Source: CAWINX01 sp963837585
GTDB lineage: Bacteria; Actinomycetota; Thermoleophilia; Solirubrobacterales; 70-9
Length of the DNA stretch: 64,000 nt
Assembly: GCA_963837585.1 (NCBI GenBank)
Contig: CAWINX010000003.1
Span: 248,001 to 312,000 of the forward strand
Reading direction: 5' to 3'
How positions within the stretch are numbered: position 1 is the first letter of the stretch; each line of letters opens with the position of its first letter. Shown piece after piece: positions 1 to 8,699 of this stretch. The position numbers and the translations under genes were made by a program. The notes below the pieces were generated by a model. That model searched no databases, was not told the DNA's origin, and worked only from the letters and a program-made list of their open reading frames with translations.

Positions 1-2
1 CC

Positions 3-89
3 AACTGCGGGCACGTCACCCACCGCACTCTTCACGTCCGCGTCGTCAAGGTCTTCCCCAACGCGGTCCAGCGCGGCCGCGTGCAGTAA
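3..89 (+). CDS. C-terminal fragment of a small zinc-ribbon-like protein (unidentified)
   Basis: The window opens inside a reading frame that codes for 28 residues and stops at TAA 87-89. The visible part begins NCGHVTHRTLHV and ends QRGRVQ; it is basic. The NCGH start looks like the second half of a zinc-knuckle (the preceding residues are outside the window), which is inference. No family could be named from so short a tail. The tRNA-Ala gene that follows lies on the opposite strand, so the two are convergent. Confidence 0.45.
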   Translation, partial: NCGHVTHRTLHVRVVKVFPNAVQRGRVQ

Positions 90-105
90 GTAGTTCGGCG
101 AGAGA

Positions 106-178
106 TGGAGCCAGCCGGGCTCGAACCGGCGACCTCCCGGATGCAAACCGGACGCTCTTCCAACTGAGCTATGGCCCC
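106..178 (-). tRNA. tRNA-Ala (anticodon TGC)
   Basis: The minus strand reads GGGGCCATAGCTCAGTTGG at its 5' end and closes with TGGCTCC plus discriminator A, giving a complete seven-pair acceptor stem. The third pair is G-T (G3:U70), the classic alanine identity element. The anticodon loop is TTTGCAT with anticodon TGC, and the T-arm GGTTCGAGCC is canonical. CCA is not encoded. The gene is 73 nt long. Confidence 0.95.
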
Positions 179-210
179 GTGGGGGAAAGTCTAGGACGAG
201 CCGCGCGGGC

Positions 211-1140
211 TCAGTCGTCGAAGTCGAAGTCCTTGGGAGGCTTCTGCTCGAACCAGAGCTGGTCGTCCTCTGAGTCCTCGAGGAAGTCGGGGGTGTCTTC
301 GAGGACGTCCTCGTCGTTGCCGCGACGGGCGGCGGGGGGTTCGTCCTCGTCCTCTTCTTCCTCGAGCTCTCCCTCGTCCTCGTCCTCGTATTCCTCGTCC
401 TCGTCGTCTTCCTCCTCGGCGACCTCGACCACGGCCTCGAACTCCTCGGAGTCGGCGGGCGGCTCTTCGACCGGAGCCTCGAGCGCCTGGTCCAGCTCCT
501 CGGAGAGGCGGCGCTCGTCGAAGAAGTCGTCGTCCTCGTCTTCCTCCTCCTCGGCGACCCGCTCGGCCTCGACGGCCTCGATGACCGGCTCGACCGGAGC
601 CAGGCGCGGCTCGTTCATCTCCTCTTCGAGCAGCTCCTCCTCAGAGGGGGCGGGCTCCGACGCGGCGATCTCCCCGGCGACATCGAACATCTCGGTCGGT
701 TGGGAGGCAATCGCCAGTCGCTCCCGCTCCTCGGTCGAGGGCTCAGGGAGCGGCTCCTCGGCGGGAGGCTCGGTAACGGCCTCATGCTCCATCGCCGGGT
801 GCTCTTCCTCGGCGGGTGCCTGAGGCTCGTCCTCGACAGGAGACTCAGGCGCCTCCTGGACCTCGGCGACCGACTCGCGCCGGCCGGCCGGCCTTTCCTC
901 CGCTTCCGCCGACTCGGGCTTGGACTCGGCCGCTTCCGACTCCTCGCCGGGCGCTGCGGGCGGAGCAGACATGAACTCCGTCGGCGCCTCGGCAAAGGGG
1001 TCGGGTTGAGAGTCCTCCTCCCCGGGGCGCGCAGGCGGGCCGAACGCCTCGTCCTCGAGGTCTTTCAGCTCGGAGTCGCCGGCGCCGTGCTGGCGCTTCA
1101 GCTCCAGGTGCTCTCTGATTGCCTCGTCGAGAATGCCCAT
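211..1140 (-). CDS. Highly acidic, probably disordered protein of unknown function
   Basis: A 309-residue protein starts at an ATG preceded by GAAGGGGAA at ribosome-binding distance. The first ~35 residues (MGILDEAIREHLELKRQHG) look helical and folded. The remainder is dominated by Glu, Asp, Pro and Ala, with long acidic runs around residues 195-275, and ends KPPKDFDFDD. There is no signal peptide or membrane segment. The N-terminal motif is familiar from short conserved proteins of Thermoleophilia-type actinobacteria, but I know of no assigned function. The gene lies between two tRNA-Ala genes in opposite orientation. Its codon pattern suits the host, so it does not look foreign. An acidic tail of this kind may bind basic partners, which is speculation. 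Confidence 0.75.
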   Translation of the reverse strand: MGILDEAIREHLELKRQHGAGDSELKDLEDEAFGPPARPGEEDSQPDPFAEAPTEFMSAPPAAPGEESEAAESKPESAEAEERPAGRRESVAEVQEAPESPVEDEPQAPAEEEHPAMEHEAVTEPPAEEPLPEPSTEERERLAIASQPTEMFDVAGEIAASEPAPSEEELLEEEMNEPRLAPVEPVIEAVEAERVAEEEEDEDDDFFDERRLSEELDQALEAPVEEPPADSEEFEAVVEVAEEEDDEDEEYEDEDEGELEEEEDEDEPPAARRGNDEDVLEDTPDFLEDSEDDQLWFEQKPPKDFDFDD

Positions 1141-1227
1141 ATCCGTTCCCCTTCGGGAAACCTAAAGCCTATGCGGTTATCCTTGCGCTTGCGAGGGCCT
1201 GGGACGATCCTCCCAGCCACCCGCCGC

Positions 1228-1300
1228 GGGGCTATAGCTCAGCTGGAAGAGCGCCTGGATCGCACCCAGGAGGTCGGCGGTTCGAGTCCGCCTAGCTCCA
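1228..1300 (+). tRNA. tRNA-Ala (anticodon CGC)
   Basis: The sequence starts GGGGCTATAGCTCAGCTGG and ends TAGCTCC plus discriminator A, giving a full acceptor stem with the G3:U70 alanine determinant. The anticodon stem CCTGG/CCAGG encloses loop ATCGCAC, so the anticodon is CGC. The T-arm GGTTCGAGTCC is canonical. It is clearly similar to the tRNA-Ala(TGC) on the other strand about 1.05 kb away. CCA is not encoded. Confidence 0.95.
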
Positions 1301-1399
1301 TCGCGGATGTCCCTGCATGTGGGTATCTTCGCCTTCGCGATGCGCTTGCTGAAGGCGAGACCTGGAGTCAGATTCGATCCGCAAGAGATGAGGCCAGTG

Positions 1400-2310
1400 C
1401 ACCGTAAATCTTCGCGTGGACCCTGATGTGCGCGAGCGCCAACGCTGTGCTCGGGATCCCAATGGCCGTCAGCTTCCGACCGAAGCACCGGGTCGAGCAG
1501 CCGTGCGGCGCCGCGTGGCCGGCCTCAACTCCGTCGGCGATCCCGACCTCGCGAGCGAGCGCCGCATACGGTCTTGCCCACGATGACGGTGGCGAAGGAG
1601 GCGTTCGGGAGCGGCTGGCGGGCCGTAGCCGAAGGTAGTCGTGAGCGCTTGGCGGAGGCGTTGGCGTCGATTTCGGCCGCTCGCGATCAGGACGAGGTCG
1701 AGGAGATCGTTGACGAGTGCTCTACTGCTGGTCTCGTCGAAGGCGCAGGTGTAGGCATGGAGCTTCTCGGCGACGTACGCCAAGCGAGACGACCGGCAGC
1801 TGCAGCTCGCGACGTCGGCGAACTCCAGCGAGTTCGCGCCGAGGAGCGGCTCCGCCTGAACGGCGTCGCTTCGCTGAACGCGACATCGACGGAAACTGCT
1901 CGAACAGCCGGGCATCGAGGTCGGCGCGAACCGTGTAGCGGACGGCGTGGAATCCGGGCAGCTTCGAGTGCCGGCGTGCGGCGAACCTGGAAGACGAAGA
2001 AGTCGCAGAGGTCGACGTGGGTGGCGGCCTCCAGATGCTCGGTGCCGCTTCTCGTCGTCGGCTCGCCCGAGGTCGATGTCCTTCGTCGTTCGGGCGCGAA
2101 GCGCCAAGGCGCAGCTCCAGCGCGAACGCGCCCTTGAGAATTCAGCCGCTGACTGAGGTCGAGAGCCTGGCGAGGAATCGCTCGAAGCCACGCGCTTGCG
2201 CAGGCGCAGCAGGGCGGCGCTGGTCGCCTGCGCTCGTTCTTCAGGCGCTGCTCGAGCGCGGTGCGGAACGCGTTTGCCGTTTCGATCTCACGACTACCTA
2301 TCCTTCTCCG
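1400..2310 (-). pseudogene. Broken AbiEii/AbiGii-type nucleotidyltransferase toxin gene
   Basis: Fragments in all three minus frames line up with the AbiEii family. In order they are an N-terminal helical part (TANAFRTALEQRL), the nucleotidyltransferase-like motif RARTTKDIDL, a middle segment (HVDLCDFFVFQV), the hallmark VAEKLHAYT followed by LVNDLLDLVLIAS, and a tail ending near LLDPVLRSEADGHWDP. AbiEii proteins are GTP-binding nucleotidyltransferase toxins of type IV toxin-antitoxin or abortive-infection systems (family knowledge). At least four frame changes are needed to join the pieces, so the gene is either decayed or badly affected by sequence error. It follows the AbiEi-like gene directly, as in intact systems. 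Both ends are approximate. Confidence 0.6.
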
Positions 2311-2894
2311 CAGAGCGCCGGATGTGACGGCAACGCGGCCGCCGCGCCGATCGGCTCGGGCGAGAAGTGTACGACGGGTAGTCAGGCCTTCGTGCAGAGC
2401 TGGCGGACGGCCATCTCGATCTGCCGGGGGCTGTTCCGGCGCCAGCGGCGTCGAGGATCGACCGCACTGGGTCGGTGACGCGGATGCCTTCGCGGGACAC
2501 GACTTCGGATGAATCGAGGGGCTTCGTCGTCGTGTGCAGGGTCACCCCCTGGAGCCGCCTGATGCCACGGTCGTCGCGATCGACCAGGAGATGGACACTG
2601 TTCGGGATCACATCCGAGAGTTCGTGAAGGTCGAGCGCGCTCTCGTGGGAGACGACGGCCGCTCGGCGCCGACCGCAAGCTACTTCGCCCGCACATCCTC
2701 GGGGGGGAGCCTGGGTAGCCACGCAGCCGGTACAGGCCACGGCGAATGTGCTCGTATCGCCCGGAGCGAACGTGGTGAGCGAGCAGCTGCGGGCTGAAGC
2801 CGGCTTCGCGCGCCTGCCGGGCGGTGAAGAAGGCGTCCTGGCCGTAGGAGACTTGATTCAGGGCGACCGCATCCGGAGCCTGAATGTCAGACAT
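2300..2894 (-). pseudogene. Broken AbiEi-type antitoxin / transcriptional regulator gene
   Basis: The start is the ATG at 2894 (MSDIQAPDAVALNQ). The N-terminal half contains a winged-helix segment (FFTARQAREAGFSPQLLAHH, then RYEHIRRGLYRLRGYP) typical of AbiEi antitoxins. After a frame change the body continues with AVVSHESALDLHELSD, the LLVDRDDRGIRRLQGVTLHT region and GIRVTDPVRSILDA. A second frame change leads to QIEMAVRQLCTKA and a short basic tail. In intact systems this protein represses the operon and neutralises AbiEii. Base composition near the start (2891-2935) is more AT-rich than the neighbours, which suggests acquisition by transfer. The end is estimated. Confidence 0.65.
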
Positions 2895-3022
2895 AGATGA
2901 AGAATAGCAAAAATTCACGCGACATTTGTGACCGTGGTCATTTTCGAACTGCTGGCTGCTTCCTGAACCGAACTCAGGAGCCGGGGACGGACTCGAACTG
3001 CGCGGCACTCGAAGTGCGGAGC

Positions 3023-3397
3023 CTAGGGCTGCGCCGAGCAGGTCCAGATCTCAGCCGTCGGCTCGAACCAGGAGAGGTCGTCGATCGTCCGCCGCCTCAA
3101 GGAAGGCCAGGGCCGGCATCGCACTCGATCGTGCTGACAGATCGGCGATCCGCAGGTCGAGCAGAAGCGCCGCACCGTCCTGCTCTCGTAGCCTTCGCTG
3201 ACGGTCTCGAACGAGGCGAGCGACTCGCCCTTGGCCACCAGGGTCTCGCTCGGGACGCCGACGATCGGCGAGAAGGCCGAGGCGGTCTGCCGCTGGCAGT
3301 TGGAGCAATGGTAGACCCCTTGCCAAACAGGCTCCGCGTCGACCCTGTAGGTGACGCCGCCGCAGAGGCACTCGGTTCGTGATCGGTCTGAGAGCAT
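3023..3397 (-). CDS. GFA/CENP-V family zinc-binding protein (frameshifted near its end)
   Basis: About 124 residues. The GFA fold pattern is plain: ECLCGGVTYRV near residue 10, YHCSNCQRQTASAF near 30 and RFCSTCGSPI near 78 supply the paired cysteines for structural zinc. The family is named after glutathione-dependent formaldehyde-activating enzyme, but most members, including ones like this, have no proven substrate. Between about 3085 and 3130 the conserved segment AMPALAFLEA sits in another frame, while the tail DDLSWFEPTAEIWTCSAQP returns to the first frame. This implies two compensating small deletions. It is followed on the plus strand by an MFS exporter. A second GFA protein lies at 7383. 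Confidence 0.75.
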   Translation of the reverse strand: MLSDRSRTECLCGGVTYRVDAEPVWQGVYHCSNCQRQTASAFSPIVGVPSETLVAKGESLASFETVSEGYESRTVRRFCSTCGSPICQHDRVRCRPWPSLRRRTIDDLSWFEPTAEIWTCSAQP

Positions 3398-3456
3398 CCG
3401 TCGCCTTCGGGACTTACCCGCGGATACATCGGTGGCTGGCGGCGAATATCACCGCC

Positions 3457-4872
3457 ATGCCCACCGAATATCAGCGTTACCGCGCTCTCTGGCCGCTCGT
3501 CCCGGCGATGGCGATGGTGATGATCGACTTCACGATCGTCAGCATCTCGGCCTCGACGATCCAGGCCGACCTGCACCTCTCCGAGACCGCGGTGCAATGG
3601 CTTGTCACCGCCTACGCGCTCTCGACCGCCGCCTTCGTCGCGCTCGGCGGACGGCTCGGCGACATCCTCGGCCACCGAACGATCTGCGATCGGCGGCATC
3701 CTCATCTTCGCCGGCAGCTCGCTGATGTGCGGCCTCGTTCCCGACGGCAGCGGCATCTCGGTCGCCTGGCTGGTCTTCTTCCGGGTCCTGCAGGGAGTCG
3801 GCGCGGGCGATGCTGATCCCCTCGGCGACCGTGCTGGTGCTCGACGCCTTCCCCGGCGAGGAGCGCGGCAAGGGCCTGGCGATCTTCTTCATCGTCGCCG
3901 GGCTGTTCACGGCGATCGGCCCGATCGCCGGCTCCTACCTGACCGAGTACTGGACCTGGCGGGCGATCTTCTGGATCAACGTGCCGGTGGCGCTGCTCTC
4001 GCTGGTCGAGTTCCACTTCGCGAAGCTGCAGCGACGTCAAGAACCCGGCCAGGCTCGACCTGCGCGGCGCGGTGCTGCTCGTGGTCGGGATGGGGCTGAC
4101 CGTGCTCGGGATCCAGCAGTCGACCCAGTGGGGCTGGGACAGCCCGGCGACGATCGGCTCGGTCTTCGCCGGCATCGCTCGTCCTGGCCCTCTTCGTTCA
4201 GGTCGAGCGAAAGACGCTGGACAACCCGCTGATCGACGTCAACGCCCTGCTCGCCAACCGGCCGTTCGCGGTCGACAACCTGCTCACCTTCCTCGCCTTC
4301 GGCCCCTGGCTCGCCGTCTTCTTCTTCGGCTCGATGTACTTCCAGATCGCGGTCGGCCAGCAACCGACCCAGGCCGGCTTCTCGATCCTGACGATGTTCT
4401 ATTCGTTCTTCGTCGCGGCCCGGATCGGCGGCGGCTGGATGGACAAGTACGGAGCGAAGAAACCAGTCGTGCATCGGGTTCCTCCTCGGCGCGATCGGGA
4501 TGGTCGTCTGGGCGGGCAACCTCTCCAACCTCAGCCACGGCGCCACCCTCTGGGGAATGCTGATCACCGGCGCCGGCTTCGGCCTGATCTTCTCGCCCCT
4601 CAACACAGACGCGCTCAACCGCCTGCCCGACGCGATGCGCGGCCAGGGCTCGGGCGTCGTCCAGACCTTCCGCAACTTCGGCTCGGCGCTGGGCATGGCG
4701 ATCATGGGAAGCATCATCGCCGGCGCGACCGACCTCGCCGGCGCCCAGGGCCCCGGCGACTTCGCCGCGGCGATGGAAACTGCCTGGTACGTCGGCGCCG
4801 GGATGCTCGGCGCTCGGCTGGATCCTCGCCGCGCGCCTGATGCCCGAGGGCAAGCAAGCGGAAATCGAGTGA
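3457..4872 (+). CDS. MFS exporter, DHA2 (EmrB/QacA-like) family, with six frameshifts
   Basis: Joining the three plus frames gives a ~473-residue polytopic membrane protein starting MPTEYQRYRALWPLVPAMAM and ending EGKQAEIE. The first helix has the MVMIDFTIVSIS signature, followed by LGGRLGDILGHR (motif A) and RVLQGVGAGAM (motif C-like), all typical of 14-helix DHA2 drug/H+ antiporters. The substrate is unknown. Six frame changes occur near 3687, 3808, 4032, 4177, 4471 and 4811. Each is repaired by adding back one GC/CG dinucleotide to give a GCGC run, and each repair restores a conserved residue path. I therefore regard the gene as intact with consensus errors rather than decayed. The tail is convergent with the HD-GYP gene 14 bases away. 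Confidence 0.8.
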
Positions 4873-4886
4873 AGTCGGCGCTGCCG

Positions 4887-6537
4887 TCAGCCGCCGACGA
4901 TCGGCAGTTTGATGTGCACGCCGCCACCGCTGCCTGAGTTGCCGCCGCCGACGATCGGCAGTTTGACGCCAGAGCCGCCGCTGCTCGCTGCCGCTGCCCG
5001 AATCGCCGCCGCCGACGATCGGCAGGTTGATATGGACGCCACCGCCGCCAGAGTCCCCACCGACGATCGGCAGGGTGATGTGAGAGCCGCCGTCGCTGTC
5101 GCTGCTGCCGCTCCCGCTACCGCTGTCGGCGCCGGTCGACGTGCTGCCGCTGTCCGAGCGACCGCCGGTGTCGGAGGAATTACCGCCACTGGCGGAATCG
5201 CCGGCCGGAGCCGGAGGAAGAGCCTGGACTCGGGTTCGCCGTCCCGCGGTCGCCGGGCCGTCCCCGGAGGACGCTCCCGAACCAGGAGCCGAAGCCCTCG
5301 GCCCGGACCCGTGTGAGAGAGCCGGGCCCGAAGCGGAGTCGGGGGAGGACTTCCCCGACTGCGAGGGGGCGCCCGGCTGCGACGCGTAGCTCACCTTGGC
5401 GGGCTTGTCGCCGACGCGGTTCGAGGTCGAGTGCGGCAGGTCCACGGCATGAGCCGCCGCGGTGCCGGCGACCACGGTCGCCGTGGTCGCGGCCATCACT
5501 TTCGACGCAGACGTGACACCGCTGCCGAGCTCGTCGAGCATCCCCGCGAAGAGGCGCTGGGGCAGACTGACCAGAATCCCCCAGAAGACCATCGGGCGAA
5601 GGCCGGAGTAGTAGGAACGGAAGGCCTCGACCGCATCGGGATCCAGTTGGCTTCCCGACTCCGCCCGGAGGATGTCCAACGCCTTCTTGTGGGCCTTGGC
5701 CGAGCGGTACGGGCGCGCCGAAGTGATCGCGTCAAAGGTGTCGGCGACCGCGATGATTCGAGCGCCCAGGGGAATCTGGTCGCCGCGCAGCCCGACCGGG
5801 TAGCCGCCGCCGTCGAGCCGCTCGTGGTGGTACAGGACCATGTCGGTCAGCTCCGGGTCCCGCAGGACGGTGCTCATCCGCGCGCCGGCGACCGGGTGTC
5901 GCTTGATCACCGTGAACTCCTCGTCGCTGAGGCCCCCGGGCTTGGCGAGCACCTCGGGCGGCGTCTCCACCTTGCCGACGTCGTGGATCGCCGCGGCGGT
6001 GCGGATTTTCGCGACCTCCTCACGCGGCAGGCCCAGCCGCTTGGCCATCGTCGTCGCGTGCCGCGCGACGCGCCTCGAGTGCCCGTGGGTATACGGGTCC
6101 CTCGCCTCCAGGGCGCCGGCCAGCTGCTCGAGCAGCTCGGCCTTGACGGCCGGGGTCAGGTCGCTCGCCTCACCGCCGCGCCCGTGGCCGTCGACCCCCA
6201 GCAGCTGGGCCGCGCTGGAGAGACGCCGGTCGACGCGCCAGCGGCGGATGAAGCCCCAGACGATCAGATCGCCGAAGAGGATGTCGCCCGAGCCGGGTCG
6301 GGACTTCCATATCGCCGCCCCAATCGAAGAGACGGCGAGGGAGACCACCAACCCGGCGAAGAGCAGGGGGACGATCCCGCTGACGACCCCCTGGTCGCGC
6401 AGCGCCGTCACCGCCAAAACGGGCAGCGCGACGACCACGAGGGTAGTCGCGATCATCTGCGGGAAATACCGCCAGAGCTGGGCTTTATGGATCGTGCCGA
6501 TCCTTCCCCTGTCGGGGTTTCGCCCCACCCGGCTCAA
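4887..6537 (-). CDS. Membrane HD-GYP domain protein with C-terminal LPIVGG repeats
   Basis: About 550 residues. Two hydrophobic segments lie near residues 28-75. The HD-GYP domain follows at about 130-300: HGHSRRVARH, the metal site AAIHDVGK, and YHHERLDGGGYPVG, which is the GYP signature of c-di-GMP phosphodiesterases. All metal ligands appear present, so hydrolysis of c-di-GMP is likely. A weakly hydrophobic stretch (SKVMAATTATVVAG) may be a third membrane pass. The Ser/Gly/Pro-rich tail ends in four tandem copies of a motif ending LPIVGG (for example VHINLPIVGG). A frameshift near 4987, again a lost GC in a GCGC run, separates the last two copies. The tail has no known role. Confidence 0.85.
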
Positions 6538-6616
6538 GCGACTAAGCCAAAATCATCCACATGTCCACTTAATTTTAAGTATCGCCGCGTTGCGCGGTTG
6601 AGCGCCCGCCTGAGAT

Positions 6617-7027
6617 TCAGCGCGCCCACCTTTCCGGAGGCTCCGCAAGACCCTTGGAGACAAGATCACACACATCGCAGCTGACAAGGCTGCGATCGGC
6701 GTCGTGAGTCGCGGCGACGTAGGCGGCATCGTAGACCGAGATCGCGTGACGTTCGGCGAGCTTGGCGGCTCGGGTCAGCAGTGCGCCAGTGGAGGCGACG
6801 ACGCCACCGTCGTTTGCAAGGCGTTCGACCGCCTCCAACAGCTGGGCCACCGATTCGGGAGCGCGCCAGGCGCGGATCGCGACGTTCGCAACTTCGTAGC
6901 GGACGAGGTCGAGGGTGACGAGGGTGATTTCGGCGTTTGCCAATAGGGCGCGGGCCGGCTGGTGGTGATCGTCGTCGGCATCGAAGGCCGCGAGCAGGAC
7001 ACTGGCGTCGAGTAGTAGCGAGCTCAC
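6617..7027 (-). CDS. vapC: VapC-type PIN domain ribonuclease toxin
   Basis: A 136-residue PIN domain. The expected acidic residues are in place: Asp in LLLDASVLLAAFD, Glu in LVRYEVANVA, Asp in ISVYDAAYVA and Asp in SLVSCDV. VapC toxins cut tRNA or rRNA with Mg2+. The start overlaps the stop of the upstream ribbon-helix-helix gene by four bases (ATGA), the usual arrangement of a vapBC operon with translational coupling. The length is normal for the family. The tail GLAEPPERWAR is ordinary. Confidence 0.9.
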   Translation of the reverse strand: MSSLLLDASVLLAAFDADDDHHQPARALLANAEITLVTLDLVRYEVANVAIRAWRAPESVAQLLEAVERLANDGGVVASTGALLTRAAKLAERHAISVYDAAYVAATHDADRSLVSCDVCDLVSKGLAEPPERWAR

Positions 7028-7251
7028 GGCGCAGGCCGTGTCGCCTTAACCTGCTCGGCGGCGGCCCCGCCGTGGGATGAGGCGTCACCCAAAAGCGTGC
7101 GCATCGCCGCTGCGCGGTCAGCGCGGCGGCGGCGAAGCGCGGTGTCGGCGAAGCCACGAAGAACGGCGCTGCGGCTGGCGCCTGTGCGCCTCGCTTCGGC
7201 GTCCACTTCCGCCAAGAGCTCATCGGGCATTGAGACCATCACCTTCGCCAT
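7024..7251 (-). CDS. vapB: VapB-type ribbon-helix-helix antitoxin
   Basis: The chosen start gives MAKVMVSMPDELLAEVDAEA, the beginning of a CopG/ribbon-helix-helix DNA-binding domain; SRSAVLRGFADTAL forms its second helix. The 75-residue length suits an antitoxin. A longer in-frame extension to 7347 exists, but it is poor in features and would run over the operator, so the ATG at 7251 is preferred. The C-terminal part (after residue 50) would contact the toxin. A 16-bp palindrome sits 10-25 bases upstream and is a likely autoregulatory site. Confidence 0.9.
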   Translation of the reverse strand: MAKVMVSMPDELLAEVDAEARRTGASRSAVLRGFADTALRRRRADRAAAMRTLLGDASSHGGAAAEQVKATRPAP

Positions 7252-7260
7252 TTGTAGACA

Positions 7261-7276
7261 GTATACCCAGGTATAC
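7261..7276 (-). promoter_or_regulatory. Palindromic operator of vapBC
   Basis: GTATACC-CA-GGTATAC is a perfect 7-bp inverted repeat around a two-base centre. On the minus strand it contains TATACT, which resembles a -10 box, only ten bases before the vapB start. A ribbon-helix-helix dimer bound here would cover the promoter, as is usual in vapBC autorepression. The transcript would be nearly leaderless. Confidence 0.7.
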
Positions 7277-7382
7277 CAGCTAACCCAGTGGACTGATCGT
7301 CGCGCTCTCGTCGTAACGCAACAAGACCTGGGCGTAACGAAATTCAAAACAAAGAGCTACCGACTCGGCTACGCTCGGCCAC

Positions 7383-7829
7383 ATGGCGGATCCGAAGCTG
7401 CCGTTGACCGGGGGGTGCATGTGCGGCGGCGTCCGCTTCGAGGTGTCCGAGCCACTGCTCGGCGCCCTTTACTGCCATTGCAAGCGCTGTCAGCGCCGTA
7501 CCGGGACGGGCGTTTCGGTCACCGCGCTTACCAATCCCGGCTCCTACCGCACGACTTCCGGCGAGGAGCTGGTCCGCTCCTGGGACCCGGGCGACGGCGG
7601 CTACGTCAAGGCCTTCTGCTCGGTATGCGGCGGGCAGCTGTTCACCCACCATCACGAGAACCCCGAGCTGCTCGCGATTCGCATGGGCGCTCTTGACGAG
7701 GATCCCGGCATCCGCCCGTCCGCCCACCAGTTCACCGACTACGCGGCGCCGTGGGCGCCGGTTCCCGACGACGGCTTGCCGACCTTCCCCGAACGAATCC
7801 ATCCGGGCGCCTCGCCGCCCGATTCCTAG
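7383..7829 (+). CDS. GFA/CENP-V family zinc-binding protein
   Basis: A complete 148-residue member of the GFA family. GGCMCGGVRFEV, YCHCKRCQRRTGTG and AFCSVCGGQLF supply three cysteine clusters for two zinc sites. The middle part carries the usual SYRTTSGEELVRSW strand pattern, and the protein ends with SAHQFTDYAAPWAPVP and a short acidic/proline-rich tail. The substrate is unknown. It reads divergently from vapBC and convergently with the metallo-beta-lactamase-fold gene 11 bases downstream. It is intact, unlike the related gene at 3023. Confidence 0.9.
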   Translation: MADPKLPLTGGCMCGGVRFEVSEPLLGALYCHCKRCQRRTGTGVSVTALTNPGSYRTTSGEELVRSWDPGDGGYVKAFCSVCGGQLFTHHHENPELLAIRMGALDEDPGIRPSAHQFTDYAAPWAPVPDDGLPTFPERIHPGASPPDS

Positions 7830-7840
7830 AGCCGCGGCGA

Positions 7841-8628
7841 CTACGCGCTGAGCTCGGTCGCGACGCCGATCGGCAGCCAGCGGAAGCGGCTCCTCACTTC
7901 CTCGGGCGCATCGGCAAGTTCGCGTTCGATCGCGTCGCGGCCTTCTCGAAAGTGCTTCCAACCCTCGTAGTGGATCGGGATGGCCGTGCGCGGGCGGACG
8001 AGGCGGCACAGCTCCACGGCCTCCTTGGCGTTCATCGTGTACCGCGCCGGGCCTGAGATCGGGAAGCGGACGCCGCCCAGATGGAGGAGCGCGACGTCGA
8101 CCTGGAGCCGATCGGCGACCTGACGCACGCCATCGAAGAGCACCGTGTCGCCCGAAATCCAGAGGACGCCGTGCTCCTGCCCCTCCCACCGGAGCGCGAA
8201 GCCGATTACGTCGCCGACTATCGGGCGGCTCAGCGGGGGGCCGTGACGACACGGCGTGGCAGTGACCTCGATCGGAGTCCGGTCCGGGCCCTCGAGCCGC
8301 GTGCTCGCCCAAGGCTCGAGGCCGCGGGCGTTGCCGCCGAGGCGCTTTGCGCCGGAGACGGTGGTGACGACGGCGCCGGCCGAGGGAAGCAATGCCCGGC
8401 CGGCCGCGTCGAGGTTGTCGTCGTGGTGATCGTGGCTGAGCAAACGGCGTCGATTCGCCCAATCTCCGAGACACCGATCGCCGGCTCGGTCAGCTTGCGC
8501 GACCCGGTACCCCAGCCGAATCGATAGCTCCCACCCGAGGGGTCGAAGGTCGGGTCGGTCAAGAGGCGCCAACCCCCGACTTCGATCAGGACGGTCGGGC
8601 CGCCCACATGAGTGATGGTGACGTCCAT
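7841..8628 (-). CDS. Metallo-beta-lactamase-fold hydrolase (UlaG/YtnP-like), one frameshift
   Basis: Restored length is about 262 residues. The protein starts MDVTITHVGGPTVLIEVGG and LLTDPTFDP, features of the UlaG-like branch of the superfamily. The metal site LLSHDHHDDNLD (HxHxDH) is reached only after repairing one missing T near 8441 (TTTT read as TTT). Further metal residues are in TPCRHGPP, ISGDTVLFDG and IPIHYEGWKHF. The likely activity is hydrolysis of a lactone or phosphoester, but the substrate is unknown. The gene is divergent from the NlpC/P60-like gene, with 71 bases between starts. Confidence 0.8.
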
Positions 8629-8699
8629 CGCGACATCCTTACCGAAATCGATCGAATTCCTCGGCCGCGTGACGACGTCGGCAGCGTAGGCTTCCGATC

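Noticed and set aside
2978..3030. tRNA-like 3' end (minus strand reads GTTCGAGTCC after the GFA gene)
   Set aside because: The flanking bases do not form a T-stem or an acceptor stem, and no 5' half exists. At most it is a chance or decayed T-loop.
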